DNA of 64,000 nucleotides from Serratia sp. Ag1 (lineage in GTDB: Bacteria; Pseudomonadota; Gammaproteobacteria; Enterobacterales; Enterobacteriaceae): the NCBI RefSeq assembly GCF_000743355.1, contig NZ_JQEI01000001.1, forward strand, positions 1 to 64,000, given 5' to 3'. Below, piece after piece: positions 10,645-19,607 of this stretch. How positions within the stretch are numbered: the stretch's first letter is position 1; each line of letters opens with the position of its first letter. The position numbers were made by a program, and so were the translations under genes. The notes beneath the pieces were generated by a model. The model saw only the letters and a list, made by a program, of their open reading frames with translations. It was not told where the DNA came from and made no database searches.

Positions 10645-10675
10645 AGCCTAAACCCTCCCCCTGCGGGAAGGTCAA
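10645..10675 (-). promoter_or_regulatory. CueR-type copper-responsive promoter of cueO
   Basis: On the minus strand, TTGACC (10675-10670) and TAGGCT (10650-10645) are separated by 19 bp, the overlong spacer typical of MerR-family promoters. The spacer holds a dyad, GGAAGGT (10666-10672) against ACCCTCC (10652-10658), with one mismatch, like known CueR sites. This predicts activation by Cu(I)-CueR; the cueR gene is not in the window. Confidence 0.82.
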
Positions 10676-10720
10676 GCAATAGATCTAAGGGGCAGAAAGG
10701 AATCACGCAGCCAATACCAA

Positions 10721-10747
10721 GCAACTTGAAATATGACGGGTATACTC
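10721..10747 (-). repeat. half copy of dispersed intergenic repeat
   Basis: Read on the minus strand this is almost the same as the left end of the element at 21461-21516 (tatac..gtcata.ttcaagttgc). It lies between cueO and yacC. Confidence 0.6.
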
Positions 10748-10833
10748 TGAATTAAAGTTAAGCCCGTGTAATAAGTTTGCGGCCTTTACGAACAAGTGTG
10801 GTAACGTCAGCAAATAATAAACAGGTCTATTTT

Positions 10834-11184
10834 ATGATGAAGAAAACAACGTTATTGATGCTATTGCTGACCACGCTGGGATTTTCCAATACCAGTTTGG
10901 CACTGAATGAATCTGAGGCAGAAGATCTGGCCGATTTGACGGCGGTTTTTGTCTATCTTAAAAACGAGTGCGGATACCAAGAGTTGCCGAATGCGCAAAT
11001 CAAACGCGCGATTATCTATTTCGCTCAGCAGAACCGTTGGGATCTGAGCAATTACAATAGCTTCAATATGAAGACGCTGGGTGAAGAGAGTTATCGCGAT
11101 CTCAGCGGTATTGCTATTCCAACCGCTAACAAGTGCAAATCTCTGGCCCGTGACTCTTTGAGCCTGCTGGCCTACGCCAATTAA
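10834..11184 (+). CDS. yacC: YacC family small secreted protein (pilotin-like)
   Basis: 116 residues from ATG 10834, with an AGG motif about 8 bases upstream; ATG 10837 is also possible. A Sec signal peptide (MMKKTTLLMLLLTTLGF..SLA) precedes a mature part with the YacC pattern (LNESEAEDLADLTAVFV, QNRWDLSNY, SYRDLSGI). Two conserved cysteines (in NECGY and NKCKS) may form a disulfide. The family resembles type II secretion pilotins of the PulS/OutS type, but YacC has no proven role. The position upstream of speE is the same as in E. coli. Confidence 0.9.
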   Translation: MMKKTTLLMLLLTTLGFSNTSLALNESEAEDLADLTAVFVYLKNECGYQELPNAQIKRAIIYFAQQNRWDLSNYNSFNMKTLGEESYRDLSGIAIPTANKCKSLARDSLSLLAYAN

Positions 11185-11292
11185 ATACCCCACGTTTTAG
11201 CGCCCTCCCTGCTGAATTCTGCCGTGCATCCTCCGGCAGAGTTAGCTATGATATTGCGCCATTTTCATGGCTGTTTACGGAGTTTACCGCAC

Positions 11293-12156
11293 ATGACCCA
11301 GCAAGATATTTGGTATGAAACGCTGCATGCCAACTTCGGCCAGTATTTCTCGGTTGAAAAAGTGCTGTACCGTGAAAAAACCGAGCATCAGGACCTGGTG
11401 ATCTTTGAAAACCCGGTACTGGGGCGCGTGATGGCGCTTGACGGTGTGGTACAAACCACCGAACGCGACGAATTTATTTATCACGAAATGATGACCCACG
11501 TACCACTGCTGGCGCATGGTCAGGCGAAGAAAGTGTTGATCATCGGCGGTGGCGATGGCGGCATGTTACGCGAAGTCAGCCGTCATCAGGGGGTACAGCA
11601 GATCACAATGGTCGAGATCGACGCTGGCGTTGTTGAGTTCTGCCGTCAGTATCTGCCTAACCATCACGCTGGAGCCTATGACGATCCCCGTTTTAAGCTG
11701 GTGATCGATGATGGTGTTAATTTTGTGACCCAGACTGCGGAAAAATTCGATGTGATCATCTCTGATTGCACCGATCCGATCGGCCCGGGTGAAAGCCTGT
11801 TTACTTCCGCGTTCTACGAAGGTTGCGCACGCTGCCTGAACGAAGGTGGCATCTTTGTAGCGCAAAACGGTGTCTGCTTCCTGCAGCAGGAGGAAGCGGT
11901 CAACAGCCACACCAAGCTGAACCAGTACTTCAACGATGTCAGCTTCTACCAGGCGGCGATCCCCACCTACTACGGTGGCATCATGACTTTTGCCTGGGCG
12001 AGCCAAGATCCGGCGCTACGCCAGCTTGATATCGCTACGCTGCAGCAGCGCGTTAATCAACCTGGCTTACACTGCCGCTATTACAACCCGGCAATTCACG
12101 TCGGCAGCTTCGCACTGCCACAGTATTTGCTCGACGCACTGAACGTTTCACGTTAA
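11293..12156 (+). CDS. speE: spermidine synthase (polyamine aminopropyltransferase)
   Basis: 287 residues from ATG 11293 with GGAG 10 bases upstream. The decarboxylated-SAM binding motif [12 protein letters not shown] and catalytic DCTDPIGPG are intact. It transfers an aminopropyl group from decarboxylated SAM to putrescine, giving spermidine and methylthioadenosine. It is followed 36 bp later by speD, whose product makes the decarboxylated SAM, so the operon supplies both halves of the step. Confidence 0.97.
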   Translation: MTQQDIWYETLHANFGQYFSVEKVLYREKTEHQDLVIFENPVLGRVMALDGVVQTTERDEFIYHEMMTHVPLLAHGQAKKVLIIGGGDGGMLREVSRHQGVQQITMVEIDAGVVEFCRQYLPNHHAGAYDDPRFKLVIDDGVNFVTQTAEKFDVIISDCTDPIGPGESLFTSAFYEGCARCLNEGGIFVAQNGVCFLQQEEAVNSHTKLNQYFNDVSFYQAAIPTYYGGIMTFAWASQDPALRQLDIATLQQRVNQPGLHCRYYNPAIHVGSFALPQYLLDALNVSR

Positions 12157-12192
12157 GCGAGAAGATCGAAAAGATAAGGAAGGTGACCCCAA

Positions 12193-12987
12193 TTGCATAA
12201 GCTTAAACTGCACGGCTTTAACAACCTGACCAAGAGCCTGAGTTTTTGTATTTACGATATTTGTTACGCCAAAACCGCAGACGATCGCGATGGCTATATC
12301 GCCTACATTGACGAACAATACAACGCCAACCGCCTGACCGAGATCCTCAGCGAAACCTGCTCGATCATTGGCGCTAATATTCTGAACATCGCACGTCAGG
12401 ACTACGATCCGCAAGGTGCCAGCGTGACGATTCTGGTGAGCGAAGAACCGGTCGACCCTAAAGATGTCGATACCTCGGAACACCCCGGCCCGCTGCCCAA
12501 TACGGTGGTAGCCCACCTGGATAAGAGCCACATCTGCGTTCATACCTACCCGGAAAGCCATCCTGAAGGCGGCTTATGTACCTTCCGCGCTGATATTGAA
12601 GTTTCTACCTGTGGGGTGATTTCACCGCTCAAGGCGCTGAATTACCTGATCCACCAGTTGGAGTCCGATATTGTCACCATGGATTACCGCGTGCGCGGCT
12701 TTACCCGTGACGTGAACGGCGTGAAGCATTACATCGATCATGAGATTAATTCGATCCAGAACTTCATGTCGGAAGATATGAAGTCGCTGTACCACATGAT
12801 GGATGTGAATGTGTATCAGGAAAACATTTTCCATACCAAGATGCTGCTGAAAGATTTCGATCTACAGCACTACCTGTTCAACGCCAAACCGGAAGAGCTC
12901 AGCACTATCGAGCGTAAAAGAATTACCGACCTATTGTGGAAAGAGATGCAAGAGATCTACTACGGGCGGAATATTCCACATCTGTAA
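12193..12987 (+). CDS. speD: S-adenosylmethionine decarboxylase proenzyme
   Basis: 264 residues from a TTG start at 12193, supported by a very strong AAGGAAGGTGA site just upstream and by the family N-terminus ([12 protein letters not shown]). Self-cleavage should occur between K111 and S112 ([18 protein letters not shown]), turning S112 into the pyruvoyl cofactor. The product, decarboxylated SAM, feeds SpeE. The length equals E. coli SpeD. Confidence 0.96.
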   Translation: MHKLKLHGFNNLTKSLSFCIYDICYAKTADDRDGYIAYIDEQYNANRLTEILSETCSIIGANILNIARQDYDPQGASVTILVSEEPVDPKDVDTSEHPGPLPNTVVAHLDKSHICVHTYPESHPEGGLCTFRADIEVSTCGVISPLKALNYLIHQLESDIVTMDYRVRGFTRDVNGVKHYIDHEINSIQNFMSEDMKSLYHMMDVNVYQENIFHTKMLLKDFDLQHYLFNAKPEELSTIERKRITDLLWKEMQEIYYGRNIPHL

Positions 12988-12995
12988 TTCTGGCC

Positions 12996-13021
12996 TCCAG
13001 GGTAACGTCCGTTGCCCTGGA
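12996..13021 (+). terminator. stem-loop after speD
   Basis: An 11-bp inverted repeat with one G-T pair (12996-13006 with 13011-13021) begins 8 bases after the speD stop. The following T tract is weak, so this is a likely but not certain terminator. Confidence 0.55.
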
Positions 13022-13052
13022 TGAGTTATTGTGGCCGTGCCCGATCTGTATT

Positions 13053-13811
13053 TCACACCAGATGCAAACTGCAAGGGAGATCAGCCAGTTGCCGCTGTGC
13101 CGCTGCGGGTAAAGCTTTATCAGTGACAATATCCGTCAGGCTGCCAAGTGGAGCCACGCAGAACAACGAGTAGGCATCGTATTTGCTGCTGTCGGCCAAC
13201 AACACCCGCTGCCGGGCATTGGCCATCAGATCCTGTTTCAGGCCCGCCTTTTCTTCGGTAGGGGTGGTAATCCCTTTCTCCATGCTCCACGAGTTACAAC
13301 TGACAAAAGCGATATCCGGGTAAATCCCCCGCAGCAACCTGCGCCCGTGATCGCCAATGCACGACTGGCTGCTGTCATCAATCCGGCCACCGATAATGGT
13401 CACCTCTATCTGCTTGAACTCGGACAGAAACAAAGCGATATGCAGATCGGCGGTGATCACCCGTAACGGCAGATGGGTTAAACACCGGGCCAATTCAAGC
13501 ATGGTAGTTCCGGCATCCAGCACCAGCGCGTCACCAGCCTTTACCATCGTTACCGCCTGGCGGGCAATCGCGCGTTTTTCCTGCGGATAACGCAGCTGCT
13601 TTTCGTTGGTCGTAGGCTGAGAAGGAATAAACCGGTTGAGCGCCACACCGCCATGGCTGCGGTTGATAATCCCCTGCTCATCCAGCTTGATCAGATCGCG
13701 CCGGATGGTAGCTGGGGAAGCATCAATCGCGCTGACCAGTTGCTCAACGGTAACCAGATTATGGGCTTTGAGGAATTCCAGAATCTGGTTTTGACGGCTT
13801 TGTGGCTTCAT
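13053..13811 (-). CDS. DeoR-family transcriptional regulator of the sugar-acid operon
   Basis: 252 residues from ATG 13811 ([15 protein letters not shown]); the upstream in-frame start was rejected because it runs into pdxA2. An N-terminal DeoR helix-turn-helix (about 6-57, with [12 protein letters not shown]) is followed by a DeoRC sensor domain ([17 protein letters not shown] near 88-104) that binds phosphorylated sugars in this family. It is the last gene of the permease-kinase-dehydrogenase operon, 13 bp after pdxA2, so it probably represses that operon in response to a phosphorylated intermediate (inference). Candidate operators lie upstream of the permease gene. Confidence 0.88.
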   Translation of the reverse strand: MKPQSRQNQILEFLKAHNLVTVEQLVSAIDASPATIRRDLIKLDEQGIINRSHGGVALNRFIPSQPTTNEKQLRYPQEKRAIARQAVTMVKAGDALVLDAGTTMLELARCLTHLPLRVITADLHIALFLSEFKQIEVTIIGGRIDDSSQSCIGDHGRRLLRGIYPDIAFVSCNSWSMEKGITTPTEEKAGLKQDLMANARQRVLLADSSKYDAYSLFCVAPLGSLTDIVTDKALPAAAQRQLADLPCSLHLV

Positions 13812-13824
13812 AACATCCGTTTGA

Positions 13825-14808
13825 TCATGCCAACTGCGTGGCAAGTTGAATCGAGATCGCCATGCTCTCAGACTTGGCTATACCTGTCCAGGCAATATCA
13901 AACGCCGTACCGTGGTCAGCGGAGGTACGGATAAACGGTAAACCGGCGGTAATATTCACCCCATCATAAAAACCCAGCAGCTTAAGCGGAATATGCCCCT
14001 GATCGTGGTACATCGCCACCACCATGTCATATTGCCCTTCGTACGCCTGCAGGAACACAGTATCCGGCGGGCATGGGCCATAAACATCGATCCCACGCTG
14101 TTTTACCGCCGCAATCGCCGGGCTGACAATGGTGATCTCTTCATCGCCAAACAGGCCATTCTCACCCGCATGGGGATTGACCCCGGCAACAGCAATACGT
14201 GGCTGTTGATAACCGACACGCTTGAGGAAGGTATACGCCATCGCTACCACCGTCTCAATGCGTTGCGCATTCAAGGTATCAAGGAATTTACGCAAGGCAA
14301 TATGCGTGGAAACATGAATAACTTTCAGCTTGTCGGTATACAACACCATGGCGTAATCCCGGCTGTTGGTGAGGTGCGCCAACAGTTCAGTATGACCAGG
14401 GTACAGATGCCCAGCCAGATGCAACGCCTCTTTGTTCAGCGGCGCAGTCGCTATCGCTTTCACCTCGCCAGCCATCGCCAAATCGGCGGCACGCTTCACA
14501 CAACGGTAGGCCAGATCGCCCGCCTGTGATTGCACTTTCCCTGGTGTTAGCGCAGCGGGATCCTCCAGTGGTTCATCAATAATGTTGATCACACCGGGTG
14601 CAAAGCGTGCCTCCGAAACGCGCTGGATCGGCTTTAACTCTACCGTTGGCACGATCCGTAAAGCCTGAATTCGTTGCAACGTTTGCAGACAACCCACCAC
14701 AACCGCTGGCGTTCCCGCCAACTCCCCTTCAGACAATGCCTTGATAATAATTTCTGGCCCAATGCCTGCAGGATCCCCCATGGTGACTGCAATCGTGTTA
14801 TTTACCAC
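13825..14808 (-). CDS. pdxA2: PdxA2-type 4-phospho-D-threonate/D-erythronate dehydrogenase
   Basis: 327 residues from a GTG start at 14808, six bases after an AGGAGA site, overlapping the kinase stop by 11 bases. PdxA features are visible: [14 protein letters not shown] at the N-terminus and metal-binding histidines in [10 protein letters not shown] and HDQGHIPLK. Housekeeping PdxA acts in pyridoxal phosphate synthesis. A copy linked to a DUF1537 kinase belongs to the PdxA2 group, which oxidatively decarboxylates 4-phospho-D-threonate or -erythronate to dihydroxyacetone phosphate (established for DtnK/DenK-PdxA2). The exact substrate here is not decided by sequence. Confidence 0.87.
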   Translation of the reverse strand: MVNNTIAVTMGDPAGIGPEIIIKALSEGELAGTPAVVVGCLQTLQRIQALRIVPTVELKPIQRVSEARFAPGVINIIDEPLEDPAALTPGKVQSQAGDLAYRCVKRAADLAMAGEVKAIATAPLNKEALHLAGHLYPGHTELLAHLTNSRDYAMVLYTDKLKVIHVSTHIALRKFLDTLNAQRIETVVAMAYTFLKRVGYQQPRIAVAGVNPHAGENGLFGDEEITIVSPAIAAVKQRGIDVYGPCPPDTVFLQAYEGQYDMVVAMYHDQGHIPLKLLGFYDGVNITAGLPFIRTSADHGTAFDIAWTGIAKSESMAISIQLATQLA

Positions 14809-16069
14809 TGTACATCTCCTCGACAAAATAAAGGGCATCACGCAGCGTTGCTGCACCGCCAAACCCACCCGCTTTGGTGATCACCGGTAAATCATCTATT
14901 TCGCTGTTCACGAAGGTGCCGCACGGAACACAAGGGGCAACTTCGTGGGTGATCCGGTATCCTTCTGCCCCTAGCGCTCTGGCAACCGCCATCGCGATAT
15001 CTCCACCGGTAAGGAATAACCCACCAATTTGTGATTGATTAATAATCGCCAACGTGACCGCACCCAATGCCTCACTAATCCGGTCACCTAACTGTTGGCG
15101 TGAGAGATGATATCGTTCACACAATAAATCGATCATCTGGCGGGCATTGGCATCCCGACAGGTACGCAACACGCAATGTTGCCTGTCTCGCAGTACCGCT
15201 GCTGCCTGGTGGATAATCGCTTCAAGCGCGTTCTGATGGTCTGGTTGCAATAACGCTTCAACATCCACGTCGACCACGCCCAGCAATTGCTCTTCGGCTG
15301 CAAACCTGATCTGCTGCTGGGTAGCCTCACTCATCGAACCGGCAACTACCAACACCGGCAAACGCTGGCGCTCGGCAAGATAGCAGCTTGCCGGGAGTGC
15401 ATTCGCCAACCCGGCGGCCCCCACCAGTAAATAACGCGCGCTAAGTTGCAGGGTGGCCTGCGCCAAAAGCGCCAGATCGGCATCAGTTTCCGCATCAACC
15501 ACCACCATCGCCGGGCCTGTCTGGCTTATCTTGTGTAATTCAGCGCCTAGCTTGCCAGCGCGTACCATCAGCAAATCCAATTCATAAACCGGATAATCGC
15601 TCTGTAAGCCGAGCAAGGTTTTAATGTGTGAAGAAACAATCGGTGTTTTTGGATCGCTGGCAAACTCGGTTTCTGCCAGCGGTACGCCATTAACCCAGCA
15701 TTGTCCATTGCGAGTCACCCGGCCAGCAGCTGGGATTGCGGCGGCAACGATCGCCAATTGCGCACCGCTGGCGATCATCGCGGCCTCTATTTCGGCCCCC
15801 ACATTACCGCGAAAGGTAGAATCGATCTTTTTATACACCAATGGTGGAGCGTCGCTCTGGCAATAGGGCTGCAAGGCTTCGGCAACCTTGGTTTTAGCTA
15901 TCGCGGCAGTTAATGCCCGGCTTTCCGTGTTGATCACCAGCACATCGGTACGCTGTGTGGAACGCGGTAATTCGCTGAGAACCACGTCGGTGCGTGCGCC
16001 CTTTTTCGCCAATTGCACCCCGGTATCATTGGCACCAGTAAAATCATCAGCGATAACAACCATTTTCAT
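14798..16069 (-). CDS. dtnK: four-carbon acid sugar kinase (DUF1537; D-threonate or D-erythronate kinase)
   Basis: 423 residues. The N-terminal domain begins MVVIADDFTGANDTGVQLA, the DUF1537 sugar-acid binding signature. The C-terminal nucleotide-binding part has GGLFLTGGDIAMAVA and TKAGGFGGAATL. The family phosphorylates C4 sugar acids at O4. With PdxA2 next to it, import, phosphorylation and oxidative decarboxylation of D-threonate or D-erythronate to triose phosphate is the best reading. It overlaps the permease gene by four bases and pdxA2 by 11. DtnK versus DenK cannot be told by eye. Confidence 0.86.
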   Translation of the reverse strand: MKMVVIADDFTGANDTGVQLAKKGARTDVVLSELPRSTQRTDVLVINTESRALTAAIAKTKVAEALQPYCQSDAPPLVYKKIDSTFRGNVGAEIEAAMIASGAQLAIVAAAIPAAGRVTRNGQCWVNGVPLAETEFASDPKTPIVSSHIKTLLGLQSDYPVYELDLLMVRAGKLGAELHKISQTGPAMVVVDAETDADLALLAQATLQLSARYLLVGAAGLANALPASCYLAERQRLPVLVVAGSMSEATQQQIRFAAEEQLLGVVDVDVEALLQPDHQNALEAIIHQAAAVLRDRQHCVLRTCRDANARQMIDLLCERYHLSRQQLGDRISEALGAVTLAIINQSQIGGLFLTGGDIAMAVARALGAEGYRITHEVAPCVPCGTFVNSEIDDLPVITKAGGFGGAATLRDALYFVEEMYSGK

Positions 16070-17022
16070 GCCGTTTTCTCCACCACAGCGCCCTTTGCTG
16101 CATTACGCTTCGCGACCCAAGAGGTGAGAATCGGGGTCAATATGGCGGTGGTGATCACCGAAGCAGCGATCAACGGGGCAGCGGCAGCGGCCACGCTGGC
16201 TAATGACGGATCCGCCTGGGCAATCGCCAGCGGCGTGGCTACCGCATTCCCTGCGGTACTGGATGCTGCCGCACCGGCAATCCCCGAACCACCCACCAGC
16301 CGATCGGCCTTGATATTAAAGAAACCGCCGACAAACGTGGTCAATACGCCGAGCAGCACTCCAGCAACGCCGCCTTGCAGCAGCATTTCCAGGTTGATCC
16401 CTGCTCCCAGAGCAAACGCAAAGAAAGGAATCAGGATCGGGCCACCTTTGGTCAGGAAATCACGCATCTGATGATCCAGATTCCCCAACAGCATTCCTAC
16501 CAACAATGGAACCAACACCGCCACCAGCGCCATCATCGGGATGTTCGCCATGCCAGCGGCGCCAAGAGCGATCATGGTGAAGAATGGCCCGTCATTCAGA
16601 GAAAGAATCGAAATCGCTCCCACATCCCGCTCATTGCCGAACTCCCCCACCAACGCTGCATATAAGCCGCCGTTGGAGTTACTCACGGCGGCAATAATCG
16701 CCAACCCCGTAAGGCCGAAAATGCCTTCTGCGCCAAACAGATGTTCAACGCCTAATCCCAGCGCCATCGCGATCAGCAATTTGGTCAATGTGATGGTACC
16801 GCCTTGCAGTAGCGCCTGTGGGGCCGCCTTGAAGCTGATCCCAGCCCCCATACATAACAGGAAAGCACCAATCAACGGAGCCGCGCCGTTCTTGAACAAC
16901 GCCGTGGTAAAACCACCGATCTGCAGCGCCTGCGGAGCGAAAGTATTGATCATCGCGCCAAGCACCAGTGGGACGACCATCATCCCGCCAGGGATTTTCT
17001 CTATTGCCGCCTTAATTTTCAT
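16066..17022 (-). CDS. kdgT: KdgT-family 2-keto-3-deoxygluconate-type permease
   Basis: 318 residues from ATG 17022 (MKIKAAIEKIPGGMM), aligned with the E. coli KdgT start and preceded by a GGAGAGG site. It is highly hydrophobic with about ten membrane segments. KdgT imports 2-keto-3-deoxygluconate with protons. Here it is the first gene of a sugar-acid kinase/dehydrogenase operon with no KDG kinase or aldolase, so it more likely imports D-threonate or D-erythronate; the symbol names the family, not a proven substrate. ATGA overlap with the kinase gene. Confidence 0.83.
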   Translation of the reverse strand: MKIKAAIEKIPGGMMVVPLVLGAMINTFAPQALQIGGFTTALFKNGAAPLIGAFLLCMGAGISFKAAPQALLQGGTITLTKLLIAMALGLGVEHLFGAEGIFGLTGLAIIAAVSNSNGGLYAALVGEFGNERDVGAISILSLNDGPFFTMIALGAAGMANIPMMALVAVLVPLLVGMLLGNLDHQMRDFLTKGGPILIPFFAFALGAGINLEMLLQGGVAGVLLGVLTTFVGGFFNIKADRLVGGSGIAGAAASSTAGNAVATPLAIAQADPSLASVAAAAAPLIAASVITTAILTPILTSWVAKRNAAKGAVVEKTA

Positions 17023-17039
17023 CCTTGCCTCTCCGATAT

Positions 17040-17072
17040 GATTCATTTCAATCAAATTGATTATATTGAATC
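17040..17072. promoter_or_regulatory. palindromic operator candidate upstream of kdgT operon
   Basis: GATTCA (17040-17045) and TGAATC (17067-17072) flank a central palindrome ATCAAATTGAT (17051-17061). The site lies directly upstream of the kdgT ribosome-binding site. It is a plausible binding site for the DeoR regulator encoded last in the operon. Confidence 0.5.
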
Positions 17073-17105
17073 AAAAAAGGCAAAACGGGCGCTGAGTCGC
17101 AGATT

Positions 17106-17129
17106 AAAAAATCAGCATAATGATTTTTT
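17106..17129. promoter_or_regulatory. second inverted repeat upstream of kdgT
   Basis: A perfect 9-bp inverted repeat (AAAAAATCA, 17106-17114, with TGATTTTTT, 17121-17129) with a 6-base centre. It may be a second operator or part of the promoter region. Confidence 0.4.
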
Positions 17130-17173
17130 GACTTAATTTAATCAGGATAAAGCAATAACTCGGAGATGAAGTG

Positions 17174-17203
17174 AAAGAGGTGCTTCACGAGAAACACCTC
17201 TTT
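17174..17203 (-). terminator. terminator candidate after yacL
   Basis: A 9-bp stem (17174-17182 with 17195-17203) lies 13 bp past the yacL stop. On the minus strand it ends in a short T-rich tail (CTTTCACTT). Confidence 0.55.
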
Positions 17204-17216
17204 AAATGAGGGAAAA

Positions 17217-17579
17217 TCAGTAATTCAGCATAAAGGAACGATAAGCTTTCAACACTGCCAGAAAATCTTCTACACCACAGAAAGAGAGGCTTTCTTCGTC
17301 ATAGTAGTTCATCCCTTCTTCCATTTCGTCGCCTTCAAACTCCAGTTGGTTGGCGCGGATCATCACTTCTTCGCCATCCATCAGCAGGGTGTATTCATGA
17401 CCTTCTAACTGCCACTGACGCTCGCTGCCTTTAACTTCTGCGGCACCAGCCTCAATGCGATCCAGCAGATTAAAATCACCCTTGATCTCTTCGTTGATCC
17501 AATGCCCGATGGCCTCATGCCCCATCGAAAATCTGACCACCACCTGACCGGTAACGTCACGCAGAAATTCGTAATCCAT
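17217..17579 (-). CDS. yacL: YacL (UPF0231) family protein
   Basis: 120 residues, the same length as E. coli YacL and alike throughout ([57 protein letters not shown]). It is an acidic cytoplasmic protein of unknown function. In E. coli it lies between acnB and speD. Here the sugar-acid operon separates it from speD and the RNA-repair operon separates it from acnB. Confidence 0.94.
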   Translation of the reverse strand: MDYEFLRDVTGQVVVRFSMGHEAIGHWINEEIKGDFNLLDRIEAGAAEVKGSERQWQLEGHEYTLLMDGEEVMIRANQLEFEGDEMEEGMNYYDEESLSFCGVEDFLAVLKAYRSFMLNY

Positions 17580-17769
17580 AGCATGCCCTCCTGAGCCGTT
17601 TTTATTAGTTTAAACGTTAATTCGCGACTGTCTCAGGGAAAGCTCGCAAAGTGGGTAACGGGGTGAAAATACCCGCAAATTAGTAATCACCAGCCTACTT
17701 CACCAACCAGTGCTCAGGAAAGGTTATAATAACCTGGTTTTTCAGCATTATACCCTGTAACAGGCTATT

Positions 17770-18885
17770 TTACTTAATGTCCTGAATCTGCAATTCCACT
17801 TCAGGCGCTTCATCCGCCTGCGGAATCTCCAATTTGTTCAGCATACGTTCCATGGCACTAATCGGTACACTGTGCTCCCGCCCGGCATTTTGCTGCTGCC
17901 ACTGCTTATAGGGCACCTCGATATACACAATCTTCACTTTTGCCCGATAGGCCGTAAACAGTTCAACCAATTGACTACGCAATTGCCGGGTAATATTGGT
18001 CGCATTCCACACAAAAGATTCGCCTCGGCGTAACAACACTTTTGCCTGCTGCTTGGCCTGTTGTACCACCCACCCCGTCGCGTTTTTATCTGACGGGGAC
18101 AACCGGTGCTGGCGGCGGATATCGTCCAGGCTGATAACCGCCATCTCAGGTGCATGCCGCGCGATATATCGATCCTTACCCATCCCCGGCAAGCCACAAA
18201 GCAGGATAACCTCGCTGTGAAACTGTTCGTAAGGTTCAAAATCAACGCTGGCCTGCGGATGCGTCAGATAGTGATAACGCTGGTAATCACTGGCAAAAGG
18301 ACGTGCCTGCCCCCAGCATCGCTGCTCCTGGCAAAAAAGTTCGAACAGCTCGATATTCTCCAGCAAAGCGGCCTGATCTTCGCAGTCGCGCCCCATGACA
18401 TCGGCCCGAGCCAGAATCGCCAACAACCGCGTATCCAGCCGTAATGCGGCAGACAATAGCGCCCGCTCTGGCGAAGGGCGCCCCATGATCCACAGTGGCA
18501 AACCATGAAAACGCACCAAAGCAGCAATCTGTTCACGCAGTTGAAACGGTGTGACGATATCCCGGTACAAAATTGAGCGCGTAGTCTGTTCACCACGTTT
18601 GGCATGATTAGGGGAGGTCACCGAGCCATCGGCCTCGACACGCGTGGTGCTGCGCTTTTCTACATCGTGCAGCAAGGCTGCCGACCAAAGCAGTTCCTGC
18701 TGTTGCGGAGGCAACGCAATAAACTCTTTCGCCCCGGTCAGCGCGGCCAACACGCGTTGGGTATGAATTGCAACGTCCCCTTCAGCATGGTGCCGGGGAT
18801 CTTGCGGTACCTGATGCATATCAGCCACCCAGCGAAACTTTTCAGCCAACCTGGTCCACTGTTTATCCTTACTTAGGCACCACAT
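17770..18885 (-). CDS. HD-Pnk: 2',3'-phosphoesterase plus 5'-OH polynucleotide kinase (RNA end healing)
   Basis: 371 residues from ATG 18885, chosen because AGGAGG sits six bases upstream; an in-frame ATG at 18909 has no such site. The N-terminal HD domain has H33/H41, H73-D74 (LLHDVEK) and D162 (ARADVMG), the metal-ligand pattern of HD phosphohydrolases. The C-terminal P-loop kinase domain (about 224-371) has GLPGMGKD (231-238), the SLDDIRR segment (about 252-258) with the general-base aspartate, NATN (about 294-297) and a lid arginine near 336. This architecture matches HD-Pnk enzymes such as that of Runella, which remove 2',3' phosphates and phosphorylate 5'-OH ends. It overlaps the RNA ligase gene by 17 bases. 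The P-loop lysine is followed by Asp, not Ser/Thr. Confidence 0.83.
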   Translation of the reverse strand: MWCLSKDKQWTRLAEKFRWVADMHQVPQDPRHHAEGDVAIHTQRVLAALTGAKEFIALPPQQQELLWSAALLHDVEKRSTTRVEADGSVTSPNHAKRGEQTTRSILYRDIVTPFQLREQIAALVRFHGLPLWIMGRPSPERALLSAALRLDTRLLAILARADVMGRDCEDQAALLENIELFELFCQEQRCWGQARPFASDYQRYHYLTHPQASVDFEPYEQFHSEVILLCGLPGMGKDRYIARHAPEMAVISLDDIRRQHRLSPSDKNATGWVVQQAKQQAKVLLRRGESFVWNATNITRQLRSQLVELFTAYRAKVKIVYIEVPYKQWQQQNAGREHSVPISAMERMLNKLEIPQADEAPEVELQIQDIK

Positions 18886-19588
18886 GGCCTTCCTCCTGAT
18901 GATACTCATGCGCCATACGCGCTCGTTGCCAGTTTACTCTCCAGTGGCGATCCGTCTTCACATGGTTTTTACGCACGTATTTAAAAACGTTATGGGAAAA
19001 CTGCGCCACCGGAAATTCAGCCGCATTACGTGTGACGATCCCTTCCATGCTACAGGGCAAACCAGTATGAACATCATGCGGTGCAAAACACCCAGCCTCG
19101 CCAGCCTGTTCAATGATAGATGCTCGATATTCCGCTTCTGTCTGACGTTGATCGCTCAGCGCTAACTCAGGCACACAGGCGAAATCAAATAATGCAGCAT
19201 AAAACCTGACTTCCTCCCAACTTAACCAGATATCTTTGCAGCGTACCGCAAATAAGTAGAAGTCCTGTTCCAAAGCGCGATATTCAATAGAGTGAGTGGC
19301 ATATACGTTCTCACCAAACAGCTCGATATCACCGAGATCATTTTTAATCTGTTGCCAACGCTGACGGATCTGACGTGTCCAGGGCGAAACCGTCGGCGCA
19401 GCATGTGAGCGAGCGAACACTCCATATTGATTCAGGCAGTTATTTTCACCGTCGAGTTTTTCAGTATGTATTAATAAATTAATCAACTGCATGTCTTGCC
19501 AATATTTTTTATTGATCCTATCGTCACTGGTGGTTCCCGGTGAGAAAGGATAATGGTACGTCCGACCATATTTTCTTTGTACATCCAT
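18869..19588 (-). CDS. ATP-dependent RNA ligase family protein
   Basis: 239 residues with the nucleotidyltransferase motifs in order: motif I EKLDGEN with adenylation lysine K44, FARSH (58-62), motif III ELFGENVY (89-96), IIIa FYLFAVR (110-116), IV MEGIVTR (181-187) and V KYVRKNH (203-209). It is little more than a catalytic domain, shorter than Deinococcus RNA ligase DraRnl, which has an extra domain. It should seal 3'-OH/5'-phosphate RNA ends, the ends produced by the HD-Pnk encoded just downstream. Such ligase/HD-Pnk pairing is known in other bacteria. Start at ATG 19588 with an AAGAAG motif upstream. Confidence 0.88.
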   Translation of the reverse strand: MDVQRKYGRTYHYPFSPGTTSDDRINKKYWQDMQLINLLIHTEKLDGENNCLNQYGVFARSHAAPTVSPWTRQIRQRWQQIKNDLGDIELFGENVYATHSIEYRALEQDFYLFAVRCKDIWLSWEEVRFYAALFDFACVPELALSDQRQTEAEYRASIIEQAGEAGCFAPHDVHTGLPCSMEGIVTRNAAEFPVAQFSHNVFKYVRKNHVKTDRHWRVNWQRARMAHEYHQEEGHVVPK

Positions 19589-19607
19589 TGTTTTTCTTCT
19601 TGTTGAT

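Noticed and set aside
18886-18909. Earlier ATG of HD-Pnk
   Set aside because: The ATG at 18885 has AGGAGG six bases upstream, while 18909 has none.
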